Shown piece by piece: positions 33,864-44,759 of a DNA stretch of 64,000 nucleotides. A program made the translations under genes and the position numbers. Positions within the stretch are counted from its first letter, which is position 1. Each line of letters starts with the position of its first letter. The notes under the pieces are model-generated. The model ran no database searches, was not told where the DNA came from, and saw only the letters and a list, made by a program, of their open reading frames with translations. The stretch comes from Adiantum capillus-veneris (taxonomy: Eukaryota > Streptophyta > Polypodiopsida > Polypodiales > Pteridaceae): NCBI GenBank assembly GCA_014529385.2, contig CM043970.1, positions 47,021,779-47,085,778 of the forward strand, in the 5' to 3' direction.

Positions 33864-35048
33864 ATGTCTACCCTAGATTCAAACGCAGCTTACACAAGCT
33901 TGGAGATCCCTACGATAGAGGAATATCCTCCCACAATGGATCTTCCAAACTTGCAATTGATAAAGATCCATCTTGTTGAGAGAGTTTGGATGATTGGTCA
34001 TGAGAGTGAAGGATTGTATAGATACATTGACGACAGTGAGGTCAATATTTATAGGTGCTCAGATCCATACCTAGAAGAGATAACGGATTACAAGATCTTA
34101 TATGTCTACACATACGGAGTCGACTGTCAATGGAGATCTATAGTTGTCAACAAGTATGGACGAGAATACAGAGTTGTAGGAAGCACAAATCCACAGACTG
34201 TACTAGAAAGAGGTGGATATTTGGTCAATGAAGGACCACAAATGCCTCCACCAAACACGAGAATTCCTATAGGAATTCCAAGAAGAGAGCCACCAGGTTT
34301 CTCTTCAAGAGAGATAATGAGAGAAGGATTGGGAGAGTCTCTGGTTAGACTTGTAGACAATCGACGAGTTAGACTATCCCAAGTCCAGAAATGGGTAAAT
34401 ATAAAATACTCCGGAGATAAAGATCCGAGAGATCACGTAACAGCTTTTAGAAGAGTGATTAGAGGAGAGGAAGTTTCAGATTTTGCGACACAGTTTGCGG
34501 GATTTGGATTGACTCTAGAAGATGATACAGCTACATGGTTCGACTCGGTGGAAAAATGGGATTTTGAGACCCTAGATGAGCTGTTTGAGGAGTTTATTGA
34601 AGAATTCGCGCCAAAAGGCATTGCTCACAACACGGTCTCGCAAATCCATAGATTCAAACAGAAAGAGGATGAATCAGTACGCAAAGCATCATTACGGCTC
34701 AAGAGATATGTTAAGCTCTGTCCGAGAGCGGAATTACCTACGCAAGCACGACTGATGCTGATCTTTATCCAGGTAATGAGACATGCGGGCCTTCAGAAGG
34801 ATCTGCATATGATAAGGAGGATGACGCTAAACGAGTTGATCAAAGAAGCTCTTTATCTAGTGGATAATTGTGAGGCATACAAAGAAAAGAACTTAAAGAG
34901 TCAAGGAGATGACACATCCTCTCAGCATAGTGTTTCACAGATAAGTGAGTCCATTGCCAAGCCAACGACACCTATTGATCAAGAAAAGCTTATCAACAAC
35001 TTGGTCAAGAGGTTATCAAAGCAGACAAACATGGATGCAAAAAGATAA
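33864..35048 (+). CDS. E1 Gag
   Basis: A 394-codon intact frame. The N-terminal ~130 residues are unassigned. Residues ~175-320 match the retrotransposon Gag (capsid-like) domain: VQKWVNIKYSGDKDPRDHV, ATWFDSVEKWDFETLDELF, EEFIEEFAPKG and RFKQKEDESVRKASLRLKRY. No zinc knuckle follows. The C-terminus is polar and ends NMDAKR, after which an antisense element interrupts E1, so the original protein may have been longer and joined to the W-x-P-K region at 42260. As Gag, it would assemble RNA-containing particles in the cytoplasm. The start at 33864 is the first ATG after the leader. Confidence 0.8.
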   Translation: MSTLDSNAAYTSLEIPTIEEYPPTMDLPNLQLIKIHLVERVWMIGHESEGLYRYIDDSEVNIYRCSDPYLEEITDYKILYVYTYGVDCQWRSIVVNKYGREYRVVGSTNPQTVLERGGYLVNEGPQMPPPNTRIPIGIPRREPPGFSSREIMREGLGESLVRLVDNRRVRLSQVQKWVNIKYSGDKDPRDHVTAFRRVIRGEEVSDFATQFAGFGLTLEDDTATWFDSVEKWDFETLDELFEEFIEEFAPKGIAHNTVSQIHRFKQKEDESVRKASLRLKRYVKLCPRAELPTQARLMLIFIQVMRHAGLQKDLHMIRRMTLNELIKEALYLVDNCEAYKEKNLKSQGDDTSSQHSVSQISESIAKPTTPIDQEKLINNLVKRLSKQTNMDAKR

Positions 35049-35456
35049 GGGCAATGCTAATGGATAAGAAACACATGTTTGTGTTGATGGTCGCGCTTGA
35101 TTTGAAGGTTCTATGAAGGTCCAAATCCTATCAATAGCAACACGCTCCTGTACACACTAGGAAACAAAAGGAATACCTCCAGGAGGCACATCAGTGGGAA
35201 AAGAGATCTTTGCTAATCTCTCAACTTTAAAACAGTCATGACATAGGTTTCTGTTTCACTGTACCAGATGTGACATGTGTAGGTCTGAGTCAATGTTTTG
35301 ACTTTTATTGTACATACTCGTTTGCTAATTGCTCTTGCTCTTTATTTTTTGTTTTTTGTGAGTATAAAGCTTTATATGTACATTCCCTAAGATCGGAGAT
35401 TAAGAGGTCAGGGAGAAAGGTTGAGGGAAACAAATGAATGATGATTGTCAGCAAAC
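35049..35456. other. Junction region between E1 gag and nested element
   Basis: No coding frame. It begins (minus strand) with TGTTTGCTGACA directly after a purine-rich tract, as a 3' LTR would, yet it does not resemble the 5' LTR at 41657-42239. Confidence 0.35.
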
Positions 35457-35478
35457 ACTCCCCCCTTCCTTGGGTAGA

Positions 35479-35822
35479 TCATACCGTTTGAAATGAGCTT
35501 GTCATCCTTTGAAACCAATTGTTCGAGTTGGTAATAGGTGAGGATTTTTGCCAGTAGTTTTCTATTACCCTAGGTGCCTCGTCAAGTTGCAAGGGTGGTA
35601 AGGTACTCTCCCAGGATCGAACTTGAAGTGGTTCATCAGGTGATTCTTGAACACTGGGAGGTGTGGATTCTTTTGTAGCTTCATGGAGGTCCACTACTAT
35701 AGATGGAGGCGGTGTAGAAGCTTTTACCTCTATGGATGTATTACATGATGAGCTAGAATCTTCATGGGACTCCCCCCTTCCTGAGCTAGGTGGAACAAAT
35801 CGTTCTTTCTTTGGTACCCAAA
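35479..35822 (-). pseudogene. Frame-shifted C-terminal extension of nested gag-protease ORF
   Basis: In a different frame, minus strand, ELVWVPKKERFVPPSSGRGE continues the W-x-P-K theme, then a Ser/Pro/Glu-rich stretch (STPPSVQESPDEPLQV) ends FQTV-stop at 35479. The long ORF stops at 35823 in NATHSLPS. A single frameshift near there best explains both. Confidence 0.5.
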
Positions 35823-38800
35823 CTAACTCGGGAGCGAGTGTGTAGCATTCTGTGATTTTTTCTTTTCACGATCATTGATTCGTTTTGGAGCTACGGGATT
35901 GGGCTCACTTGGGTCAGGTGATAGGTAAGAGCACAATCTACGTTTTGGCACCCAGATTTGATCATTTCCTTGATAGTAGCCTTGGGCTTCCAATAGTCGT
36001 TTAGGGATCCATTGCAACATTTTCTTACTTTTCTTGGAGCGAGTGGTACGTTTCTTACAAGGCTTCTTTTTTTTAGCACTAGCTATGGTCACTAAAGAAG
36101 CTTTAGGGACCCACTTGTATGTTTTCTTCGTTACATTAGGATGAGTCTTGTCGGAAGCGATATGCATTGCTTGTAGCATATTTAAGGGTATAGGCATTTC
36201 AACCCCCTCAGGTGTTACCCAGGTCGTCCCCCTATTTCCCCAAGTGTCTATGGTTGATGCTAGGTGGACCCAATCCACATTGTCTGATTCCGTCATACCC
36301 GGTAACACATCCATGTAAGGAGAATCTTCGCCAATGTCTGTATCCTTCTTACAAGTGTAACAATATTGTAGTAGGGCCGAGTGAACTGTGGTGTCAGAGC
36401 GATGATCAATAATGGTTTTACTCCCTAAGGGGTGTACCTTACCAGTCACCAAATCCACTCTAAGGACAGAGTCTTGGAATTGCAAATAGACATGATTTTT
36501 TGACCAATCGTGAACCATTTGTGCTTCCCTCATGAATGGTCGTCCTAAAATCATTTCATATGACATAAGGTGTTTAGAGAAATCCATTACAATGAACGTA
36601 TGTCGTACCTTGTGTCCTAGAACTTTGTTCTTAAGATCCTTGAGCATCCCCATAGGTTTGGCTATGGTACCATTTGCCATCTTTACCACAATGTTAGTAA
36701 CATTGAGGCGGGGTTTTCCCATGGATTCCCAACAATCTTTTGTAACGATGCTAACTCCCGCACCACCATCAAGAATTCCCTTTATAGTTAATCCCTTGGT
36801 AGTGATGGGTAGGGTCGCATTAGACTTGTCGCCTTCAAAATACTGCCCTAATTCGTTAATGGGTACCTCGATCACAGACTCGTGTCCATCTAAGTCAAGT
36901 GATTGCACATGATTTTCCTCATCAATCATAATCGAGTCAGGCCTATTTGGTTGCGCAAACTGCGGTAATCCCGTTCGTAGCCCTCCGTTAAGGAATGCTC
37001 GAAGTGCAAGGAATAACTCAGGATCTCCATACAGCTTTGCTATGATCGTGGTTCGGACCTCAGAAGACATGAAGTCCACTAGTTTGGCAACATTCATTGG
37101 CGTTTTGAAGGGTGTAGGTCCTTGACTAGGAACTGGTGAGGATGGAATCTCATATTCCTCAATGGGATCAGGTATTTCTTCGTTAAACATCCTTCCCAAC
37201 AAGAAGGGTGTATGCTCACTTTCTGATGACCCGTCCTCACTCCCTTCTTGGATGATACTAGATATGGCTAACGGTGTATGGTTCATGTGGGGTGGATGAA
37301 CTTGCGTGGGAAACACTGTGTCATGAATTTTGACCTGCATGGGTTCTGGTTCTAGTTTCTTTTGAGTCTCCTCCACTAAACCTCTTAGATGTTTCACCTG
37401 CTTAATCTCGTCTACAGGGTTTGGGTATGTCCCAATATTCTTTTTACGATTCTTCCCTTTTTGCCCCTGCGGTTTATCTTGGGGGTCTTGGATTGGATTT
37501 GGAAACACGTGTTGTGTTTTCAGAGGCTCTTTATGATTTTCTCTTATTCGGTTTTCATTTGGTTCCATGTTACGGTTTTCTTTGTCGGTCTTTCTCTTTG
37601 TGGTATTGGTTCTAGTCTCCATTGTCTCGACTGAATCTGAATCATCCTCGAGGTCATTCATATACACGGGGTCATCTCCTGTTCCTATGTTTGTTTTGGA
37701 ACTTGGCTTTGAATTTTCCGTATTTTGCGACTTCTTCCTTCGTGTCTTCTTTTTCTTTGCTTGGATAACTGACGCGGTATCTCTCTCTTCGAGGATATGT
37801 CCTGGCCCTTGAAGCATGGACCGTGTAATCGCATAAGCAAGTGCGACGGGTGGTATTGGTGACGTCACACTAGCAATTTTGACCAAATTCAGGGGTGTGA
37901 TTTTAGGCGCATTTGGGTTATAGGGGCATTGGGCAATCAAGTGATCTATGCCACAACGATTACATGTGAGTATTGGCGTTGCAGACGTGCTCCCTTGATT
38001 CACTTGCATCTGTGCAGCTTTTTTTTGCAGCCTAATAGGGCACTCCGCTACTCGATGTGGTCCACCACACTTGTAGCATTGAAGAGGTGGCCTCCTAGCC
38101 TGGGTGTTGATATTTTGACCTCTGGATGCGAGAGCAGCAGCTTGATAAACCGGCTTGACTTGTCCCCAACAATCTTCCATGTAGTATATAGGACATTCTT
38201 CCAATGTATCAAGTCCGTAGGCAATACTAGTGTCTATTTCCTCCTCACAACCATCTGCATAAGCATTTGATGGCTCGCAACCCACTTGGTTCATAGGGGC
38301 GACTCTTGGATGCGGGGGCTGCGGTCCTAGCACAGGAGGTGGTAGCGGTGTAGCTTGTACAACATTTTGAGATCTAGGGACCATGTGTTGCGGTAGTTGC
38401 TCAACAGGTGGAGTAGGCATCAATACAGGAGCTCGAGGTGCATCCGTCCAGGCTACAGGTGGTCTATTTGCCATCATACGTTTGATCATTAAACAATCCT
38501 TAGCTTGGTGACCATACCTACCACATGCGTTGCAAGTTCCATTAAATTTTACTCTAAACGTAGGGCACTCACTAGTGCTATGTGGACCTAAGCAAATGGA
38601 ACACCATTGTTGCTCCCTTCTTGGATACATGTGACTATTTTGAGGGGGTCGATTATCCTTAAGAGACTCTTGGATTGCCTTGGTGAGGTCTGTCAAGAAT
38701 GTCTCAAATACCTTTGGCTCATTGGCAATGGGCTTTGCAGTCATGGGTTCATACTCAATGGCTTGTGAGCTAGTGGATCTTGTGTCAGTAGACACCCTCA

Positions 38801-40658
38801 TGCCTGCTATCATCAAGTTGTCCTCTAATTGGATTGCATTGGCAGTGACATCTTCCCAGGTTGTGATACCTCTAATCACTAGTCCATTATAGATTCCTTC
38901 ATTCCTCAACCCTCGAATGAATCGATCAAGCAGTTGGTTATTGTTGAAGCGCTCATTTACAGGGCAACGAGAGTTTAAGTGCTTTAGACGACTAATGAAG
39001 TCCCTTACTGACTCTCCTTCCTTACGTTCGGCCTTCTGTAGCTGAGATGCTACACCCCAAAGCACACCTTCTCGTATGTACTCCTTTAGAAACAACCTTC
39101 GAAGGGTAGGGTAGATTGTTTTCTCGTCCACCCTTAGGGTCCTATACCAATCTCCAGCCTTCCCACTTAATGCCAAGCTTAAGGCATTGCACTTATGTAG
39201 TTCGTTGCGTTCCCCTAAGGAATCACATACTTGTTCAAACACTTCAATGTGTTTCCTAGCATCTTCATCCCCATTGAATTTTTGTGTGAGTTTGGCAATT
39301 TGTACTGCCTTACTTCTAGGCTCTCTATCAGATGCGTGACGCATATTTTCCGCGATAGATCGACCTATGGTTTGAGCAAACGCTGCCAAGTCACCTATGT
39401 GAGGAGGCAGGGCCGGTGGAGGTACTCTTGGAATCATATGTGGGAGAGGAACGGGTGCCGGTATTGGCATATGTATAGATGATGCAGGATATGGAACATA
39501 ACCGGGCATAGGTCCACTCGGATAAGAGCTAGGGAGCGGCACTCGAGGAGCATAAGCAAGTGGTACAATTGGAGGTGTGGGGGCCATGTGTGCATAAGGG
39601 GCTAGAGGCACATACGGTCGAGGCCCCATATTAGGTACTACGACACTAGGTAGTGGCACTGCGCTAACCGTAGATGTCATCGGTACATTCTCTGTCAGGC
39701 TTATCCCTGGAGTGAGCACTGTGTTTTCCTTGATAGAGGGTTGAGCCAAGTTAGGGAGGCTAAAGTTTTCGCTCGGAGGCTCAGATTGCATAGAGACCCC
39801 AGGTGAAATGACGTAAGATGGGTCCATGGGGCTCATTAGAGGAGTCTCCATTTGTGATAGAGTAGGTTGTTGAGCCTTGCTCGTATCCATAAATCTCATG
39901 GGGCCAGTTGAGAGTATATTTACCCCTCGGTTTTGCCTTTCTGATTGAATAATGCCATGGATAACATTACAGATCATTTTCTGTTGATCTTCGATGCTCG
40001 TGGCACTAGAGGTGGATTGTACAATCTCTATCCATCCTACATGGTAGGCGTGGCCAGAGTGTAGATCCGTCAACACCTCAGTGTGGAGGTCGTATGTCCA
40101 ATGATCATTAATGAACAATCCTTCTAGAGTCGACGTGTTAACGGTTTCTTGTGAGGTAGAAGCAATGTTGCTCCCCGTGGTTTTACTTGCCACCAACGGT
40201 ACTCTAGAGGGAACTTCTGAAGGAGGCAGCTCAACAGGGTCTTCTTGGTAAGAAGTTGGCAGGATATCCACATGGACACTCTTTGGGGGTGTGGGGTCCA
40301 CGTACGATGTGAAAGGAGAGTCCACTTCCCCACCGCCTTCGTGTGCTTCATTTGCATCAGGTTCCAAGCAAGTAGCTCTACCTAATGTTTCCATGAAACG
40401 GCTAAACATACTAGTACTAGGCTGTGGAGCTTCGGGAGGTGCATGGCCTTCTCTCTCAGTGTTTTGGGTAGAGTATGCTTCCATGATCTCTGAGTCGGAG
40501 GAGGAATCACTAGCGGCTATTTTAGGGTCTTGGGTGGTGCTACCTTGTGTCCCCGCTGAGGGTCTAGAGCTTATCGTGGATGGGTAATGGGTGTCCGTTT
40601 GAACAGAGGCACCCTCAATATGCTCGTGTTCTAGCACCCGCCCAGAGCGTAAGTGCAT
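35823..40658 (-). CDS. Gag-protease polyprotein of nested Ty3/gypsy-type element
   Basis: A 1611-codon intact frame. Residues ~1-440 are Pro/Ser-rich. Residues ~450-610 are a retrotransposon Gag domain (LTQKFNGDEDARKHIEVFE, LSGKAGDWYRTL, GESVRDFISRLKHLNSRCP). Four zinc knuckles follow: CSICLGPHSTSEC (~690), CNACGRYGHQAKDC (~715), CYKCGGPHRVAEC (~855) and CNRCGIDHLIAQC (~900). The second has CX2CX4HX4C spacing; the others are one residue shorter. A retropepsin-like aspartic protease lies at ~1280-1380, with ILDGGAGVSIVTKD (D-G-G-A at the active site) and MILGRPFM. The C-terminus has two W-[IV]-P-K motifs around LLEAQGYYQGNDQ. Pol enzymes are absent, so it depends on others for reverse transcription. 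Confidence 0.85.
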   Translation of the reverse strand: MHLRSGRVLEHEHIEGASVQTDTHYPSTISSRPSAGTQGSTTQDPKIAASDSSSDSEIMEAYSTQNTEREGHAPPEAPQPSTSMFSRFMETLGRATCLEPDANEAHEGGGEVDSPFTSYVDPTPPKSVHVDILPTSYQEDPVELPPSEVPSRVPLVASKTTGSNIASTSQETVNTSTLEGLFINDHWTYDLHTEVLTDLHSGHAYHVGWIEIVQSTSSATSIEDQQKMICNVIHGIIQSERQNRGVNILSTGPMRFMDTSKAQQPTLSQMETPLMSPMDPSYVISPGVSMQSEPPSENFSLPNLAQPSIKENTVLTPGISLTENVPMTSTVSAVPLPSVVVPNMGPRPYVPLAPYAHMAPTPPIVPLAYAPRVPLPSSYPSGPMPGYVPYPASSIHMPIPAPVPLPHMIPRVPPPALPPHIGDLAAFAQTIGRSIAENMRHASDREPRSKAVQIAKLTQKFNGDEDARKHIEVFEQVCDSLGERNELHKCNALSLALSGKAGDWYRTLRVDEKTIYPTLRRLFLKEYIREGVLWGVASQLQKAERKEGESVRDFISRLKHLNSRCPVNERFNNNQLLDRFIRGLRNEGIYNGLVIRGITTWEDVTANAIQLEDNLMIAGMRVSTDTRSTSSQAIEYEPMTAKPIANEPKVFETFLTDLTKAIQESLKDNRPPQNSHMYPRREQQWCSICLGPHSTSECPTFRVKFNGTCNACGRYGHQAKDCLMIKRMMANRPPVAWTDAPRAPVLMPTPPVEQLPQHMVPRSQNVVQATPLPPPVLGPQPPHPRVAPMNQVGCEPSNAYADGCEEEIDTSIAYGLDTLEECPIYYMEDCWGQVKPVYQAAALASRGQNINTQARRPPLQCYKCGGPHRVAECPIRLQKKAAQMQVNQGSTSATPILTCNRCGIDHLIAQCPYNPNAPKITPLNLVKIASVTSPIPPVALAYAITRSMLQGPGHILEERDTASVIQAKKKKTRRKKSQNTENSKPSSKTNIGTGDDPVYMNDLEDDSDSVETMETRTNTTKRKTDKENRNMEPNENRIRENHKEPLKTQHVFPNPIQDPQDKPQGQKGKNRKKNIGTYPNPVDEIKQVKHLRGLVEETQKKLEPEPMQVKIHDTVFPTQVHPPHMNHTPLAISSIIQEGSEDGSSESEHTPFLLGRMFNEEIPDPIEEYEIPSSPVPSQGPTPFKTPMNVAKLVDFMSSEVRTTIIAKLYGDPELFLALRAFLNGGLRTGLPQFAQPNRPDSIMIDEENHVQSLDLDGHESVIEVPINELGQYFEGDKSNATLPITTKGLTIKGILDGGAGVSIVTKDCWESMGKPRLNVTNIVVKMANGTIAKPMGMLKDLKNKVLGHKVRHTFIVMDFSKHLMSYEMILGRPFMREAQMVHDWSKNHVYLQFQDSVLRVDLVTGKVHPLGSKTIIDHRSDTTVHSALLQYCYTCKKDTDIGEDSPYMDVLPGMTESDNVDWVHLASTIDTWGNRGTTWVTPEGVEMPIPLNMLQAMHIASDKTHPNVTKKTYKWVPKASLVTIASAKKKKPCKKRTTRSKKSKKMLQWIPKRLLEAQGYYQGNDQIWVPKRRLCSYLSPDPSEPNPVAPKRINDREKKKSQNATHSLPS

Positions 40659-41040
40659 GTGCTTTTGATACCCTAAGGTGTCAAAAAGCTGCTCTAGGAG
40701 GCCTTGTGACTAGTTTTTAGCGTGTTTTTTGTTTGTTTTTTTGCTAGATTTTTTAGAGCGTGTCGTGGAATGGGCCGTGTGATAGCTCGAAACGAGCGTA
40801 TCGGTCAGAGGGTCGTGCCGTGCTTTACAGCCCTCCGTTTGGTCACTCTATGCCCTCGGAATCCCTAAAACTGTCAATTTCCAGTAGGGAACTAGGCCCA
40901 AACTAGAAAGTCTAAGGGTGCAAGTGGGAAGAGAAAGGAGGAGAGTGGAGGACTTGTCTCACATGCTCTCATTCTCTCTTGAGGGAGTAGGGTATATATA
41001 TAAGAGTGAGTCTAGTATATATCATAAGATTGAGGACTGA

Positions 41041-41540
41041 GGCCTGGGCCTGGGCTTGGGCTTGGGCTTGGGAAAACGATCCCGATCTATCTTTTATACA
41101 AACCAACCCGTCCGTTTTAAGAGTCACGTTTTTTGTTTTCGAAAAATTTCGCCGCCCGCTCACTCGCGTTTTTAATTTCCGTTTTTTTTTTTTTTTTTTA
41201 ATAAATTTTTTTTTCCAGAATTTTTTTTTCTTTTTCTTTTTGGTGCAGAAAATACAGAAATTGAAAACGCAGATATGCAAAAAATGCAGAAAACGCAGAT
41301 ATGCAGAAATTTCAAAAAACGCAGAAATTCAGAAATTGCAGAAAATTACAGAAATTGCAGAAAAAACGTAGAAATTGCAGAAAATGCAGAAATTGCAGAA
41401 AATTAAAAAAACGCAGAAATGTAGAAAATTGCAGAAATTGAAAACGCCGAACTTGAAAATGCAGAAATTGCAGAAATTGAAAAAACGCAGACAATAGCAG
41501 AAATTGAAACTTGATAGCAAATGCAGAAAACGCAAAAAAC
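41041..41540. repeat. Low-complexity leader of nested element
   Basis: (GGGCTT)n-like hexamers at 41041-41072, poly-T around 41180-41240, then ~290 bp of GCAGAAATTGCAGAAAA-like words. Open frames here are artefacts. Confidence 0.75.
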
Positions 41541-41634
41541 AGAAATCTCCACACACTCCTTCCCTGCCTTTCCTATGATAGAAATTGCACCACAAGGAAG
41601 CGTAAAGTGCTAACCGAGCTTAGTGTAGGGCATA

Positions 41635-41652
41635 TCCCCGGCAACGGAGCCA
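41635..41652 (-). other. Primer-binding site of nested element
   Basis: The minus strand reads TGGCTCCGTTGCCGGGGA, four bases after the LTR end. Same tRNA type as E1. Confidence 0.8.
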
Positions 41653-41656
41653 AAAA

Positions 41657-41907
41657 TGTGCGCTCCTTGCCGCACTGTCGAAGCAAGGGACTTGCCAATA
41701 CACCGTGTGCAAGCCACAAACGGCTCCAAGCACACAACAAGCCTAAACTAGCAAGCTCAAGGAAACAAAGGGTGTGTCACTCACCGCTCTACGCTCGCCT
41801 TCGTGGTGGATTCCTCGCCACGATGAAGAAGAAGCTGCAGTCGTGCCGCGCTCAACCGCTTCGCCGCCGCCGTGCCTTCGTAATGCTCGATCGCACACAC
41901 ACTCTCC

Positions 41908-41947
<40 letters not shown>

Positions 41948-42239
41948 AGGAGGTGAAGAAGAAGAAGATGGAGATGGAGCAAGAGCACTCTTCAATTGCA
42001 CAAATGAGAGAATAAGTAAAAATTAGGTTTAGTTGGCTTTTATAGGAGCTCACCCCATTCACACTTGGGCGCCCATGCTTAACCAACTAATCCCTTGAAT
42101 GTCCAAGTTAAAGTGCGCCTCTCATCGACGATCACTCTACCTTTCCCTATTGGACCGACAAGCCCGGTACCTGACTCTACCAAATACATAATACACGTCC
42201 ATCGTAGGCGATAGGGTGTCCGTGTGCCGTGAGGGTTAA
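41657..42239 (-). repeat. 5' LTR of nested element
   Basis: Bounded by TGTGCGCTCC at the PBS side and GGTTAACA at the far side (TG...CA ends). It includes CT and CA microsatellites. The far boundary is a best guess from the CA end and the resumption of the E1 reading frame at 42260. Confidence 0.6.
42037..42045 (-). promoter_or_regulatory. TATA box of nested LTR
   Basis: The minus strand reads CTATAAAAG, placed to drive transcription toward the gag-protease ORF. Confidence 0.55.
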
Positions 42240-42259
42240 CAACAAGCTCTCGAAATTAG

Positions 42260-43275
42260 GAGCAAACAAAGAAATGTGGAGAATCAAAAGATGAAGAAGA
42301 CAACGAGTTCTATGACTCTGTAGAACACTTCGAGGTTCAAGAAGATCAACAACCCAGGAATCAATGTCATCGCTACACGAATAAAGTGCATCAAAAGTGG
42401 ATTCCAAAGTCCTCGGTGAAGACACAGCCACCACAAGCATCCTCATACATGGATCCTAATAAGGATGCAAAGACTCAACTAGGAGGAATACGACCAGAGC
42501 AACGAGCTAACAATGCTCTAATCAATGGGCTAGAAAAGTCCTCCAAGAAACTACCACCCATGAGCAAACAGACAGTAACTTTCCACTACCAGCCAAAAAA
42601 TCAAGGGAAAGTACAAGAAGTCAACCTTGATGAGGATAGTAGCGATAGTGATGAATCTTACGACATCCCCTATCATCAACTCAGGCCATCACTATCACCA
42701 ACCCCTTCAGCAACAACCATGACAGGTCAAAAGAACAGGACAACAAGTCAAAGCCAAAAAGCTCGACAAATCTGGATACCAAAAAGCCAGATCTCGGCCA
42801 AAAACAGATATGGATCAAGAAGACAAAGATTTCTAATGACAAATCACAAGATCCAACACCAAAACAAAAACAAGGAAAGCGTGCACGAACGGGTAAGAAT
42901 ATCACAAAGTCGCAAGCTTTCACAACTCAGGTTTGGGCTCCAAAGAAGTTGATTCAAGCACAAAAAAGTCAGGAATTCATTTGGATTCCAAAACAACCAC
43001 AGTATCAACTTTCAAAGCCTAAATCCCGTCCCCAACCAAGCGTACAAGGGATGAAGCAAAGACCATTGTCGACTCACACAACAAAAAGGTGGATCGCAAA
43101 GAAGTCTCTTCAAACACAAACGAAGCACGGGCAAGTATGGGTTCCCAAACGAGCGTCAGCAACAAAACAGCCAATAATCGCAAAGAAATGGGTCCCAAAG
43201 AAGAACAAAAAAACTGTTGTCAGTGCATCGCCGCTGGAATTCTTACCATTCTTCCTACGATTACAGTACAGTTAG
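42260..43275 (+). pseudogene. E1 W-x-P-K repeat protein, one frameshift
   Basis: A frame open from 42260 (GESKDEEDNEFYDSVEHFEV) runs to ~42800, then the coherent reading shifts to the frame ending at 43275. Motifs in order: KWIPKSS, QIWIPKS, IWIKKTK, VWAPKKL, IWIPKQ, RWIAKKS, VWVPKRA, KWVPKK. The rest is Gln/Ser/Lys-rich and probably disordered. It may have been the C-terminal part of E1 Gag before the antisense insertion. Similar motifs occur in E2 and in the nested element. Function unknown. Confidence 0.6.
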
Positions 43276-44745
43276 AAGAGAGCAAGTCGCTTCAATCAAG
43301 CAACAATACAGGAGCTTCAAAGACCATTACATTGCTTAGAATAGGAAGCCTCGCCTACAAATGCCAATAAGCAAATTGCTTATACCACATCTTGCACAAC
43401 ATAAATCTTTTCCATGCATTGACTGTGTATGCATAATAGGGCTACATTACAAGGCCTGCATAGGCACAACTTTTAATTGCCCAAGCACAACACATACCCT
43501 TTGCGATACCCTGCCGTAAAGGATGACTCCAAATAGGAAGGGGGGAGGCATTCTAAATGTGGACCTAACATTATGACTATTAGAGGGAAATGTTTTGTGA
43601 GATGCATTGAATTTTTGCGTTTAATTGTGATAATTTTTTGACGAAATTTAGAGTATATGCCCTCATAGTAGTGTTACAGAGGAGTATGGGGACAAACCTA
43701 CAACAGCCGAAGAATTTGTCACAAAGCAGTGTCAACATGCAACAGACAAGTCATACTTGTCAGAGTCGAGTAGCTAAGCCACAAAATGAGTGAGGTGTTA
43801 GTCCCAAAGCTTCAAGTAATATTCTTTGTGGTCTAAGCGTCTTAGCTATTCTAGGTACTGCTCAAGCTGGAAGAGTTGAGCATATTTACGTTATGTCGCT
43901 CATGCTGGTATAGGTGAGTAAAAGAGTCGAAGTCTAAGTACTTAAGTCAGGTGAAGTGAAGGAGAAGGTCCAAAAGACACTCATGTACTGAGCACATTGA
44001 GATACGAGTGGAGAAACTTCTACATCGACAACCCTTCTTGGAAAGGTGGAAGCTATTGAGACATCTTTTGATGTCACATGTGCTACATTTATTCCTCGAA
44101 ACACCCATCATCTCCTTCTTTCACATTGCATGCTTTTGGTGACAAATTTCTCATATGCATATAGAGTGTCCCATAATTGGCACTTGCATCAAGCACTCTT
44201 TCCGTGTTTCACCCAAGCACTAACCTTTCATGAATATGTACTTCACGTTCAACTGCTCAACTCTAATAAGAGCGTATACCAAAGGCATTTTTTTTCCCAC
44301 CGGGTTTTTTTCCCTTTGGTCATCCAGGTTTTAGACCCTAATCTAAAGACACCTATCACCATCCTCTTGTACATATTCCTTCTACATCAACAATAAGGAA
44401 ATGCTACTCAAATCAATTGACAAATGAATTGGAGTACCAATTTCAGATAATAGCATACTTCTCCTCAATGGCTAGTCGAAGAATGGCCTACAATGACAAA
44501 GCTGCAGACAACACTAACAACATGATTGCATAGGAACAAAGAAGTCCCCAATGAAGAAGAGAAGACATAAAAGTAATCAGAGGATCTCAAAAGATGAATG
44601 GTTATGATGATAGATGTCCGCTCTAATGGATCATAGTTCTTGTTGTGGTTCGACAAAGTTACAAGCAGTGCAACAGATGAAGCCAAAATGACAGCGAAGA
44701 CCACATCGCCATCGACAATCAGGTCATGTCGGGGACGACATGAAC
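43276..44745 (+). other. E1 3' noncoding region
   Basis: No supported ORF. About 43700-44400 is clearly similar to 48310-48960 of E2, including CCCAAAGCTTCAAGTAATATTC and flanks, showing common ancestry. Confidence 0.6.
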
Positions 44746-44758
44746 GCGAAAGGGGGGA
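44746..44758 (+). other. E1 polypurine tract
   Basis: GCGAAAGGGGGGA lies immediately before the 3' LTR (TGTTGACC at 44760) and would prime plus-strand DNA synthesis. Confidence 0.75.
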
Positions 44759-44759
44759 C

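Larger units (their letters stand above)
35457..42239 (-). mobile_element. Nested antisense LTR element with gag-protease only
   Basis: On the minus strand: LTR (42239-41657), PBS (41652-41635), leader, long gag-protease ORF and a purine tract (AAGGAAGGGGGGAG, 35472-35459). No RT, RNase H or integrase. The PBS differs from that of E1 at one base. A matching 3' LTR and target duplication were not found, so one end is rearranged. Confidence 0.65.

Noticed and set aside
37389-40587. Plus-strand frames across the nested gag-protease ORF
   Set aside because: Shadows of the 1611-codon minus-strand frame, which has clear Gag, zinc-knuckle and protease motifs.
41006-41554. Frames rich in Phe/Lys or Ala-Trp
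   Set aside because: Low-complexity leader DNA (GGGCTT hexamers, poly-T, GCAGAAATT words).
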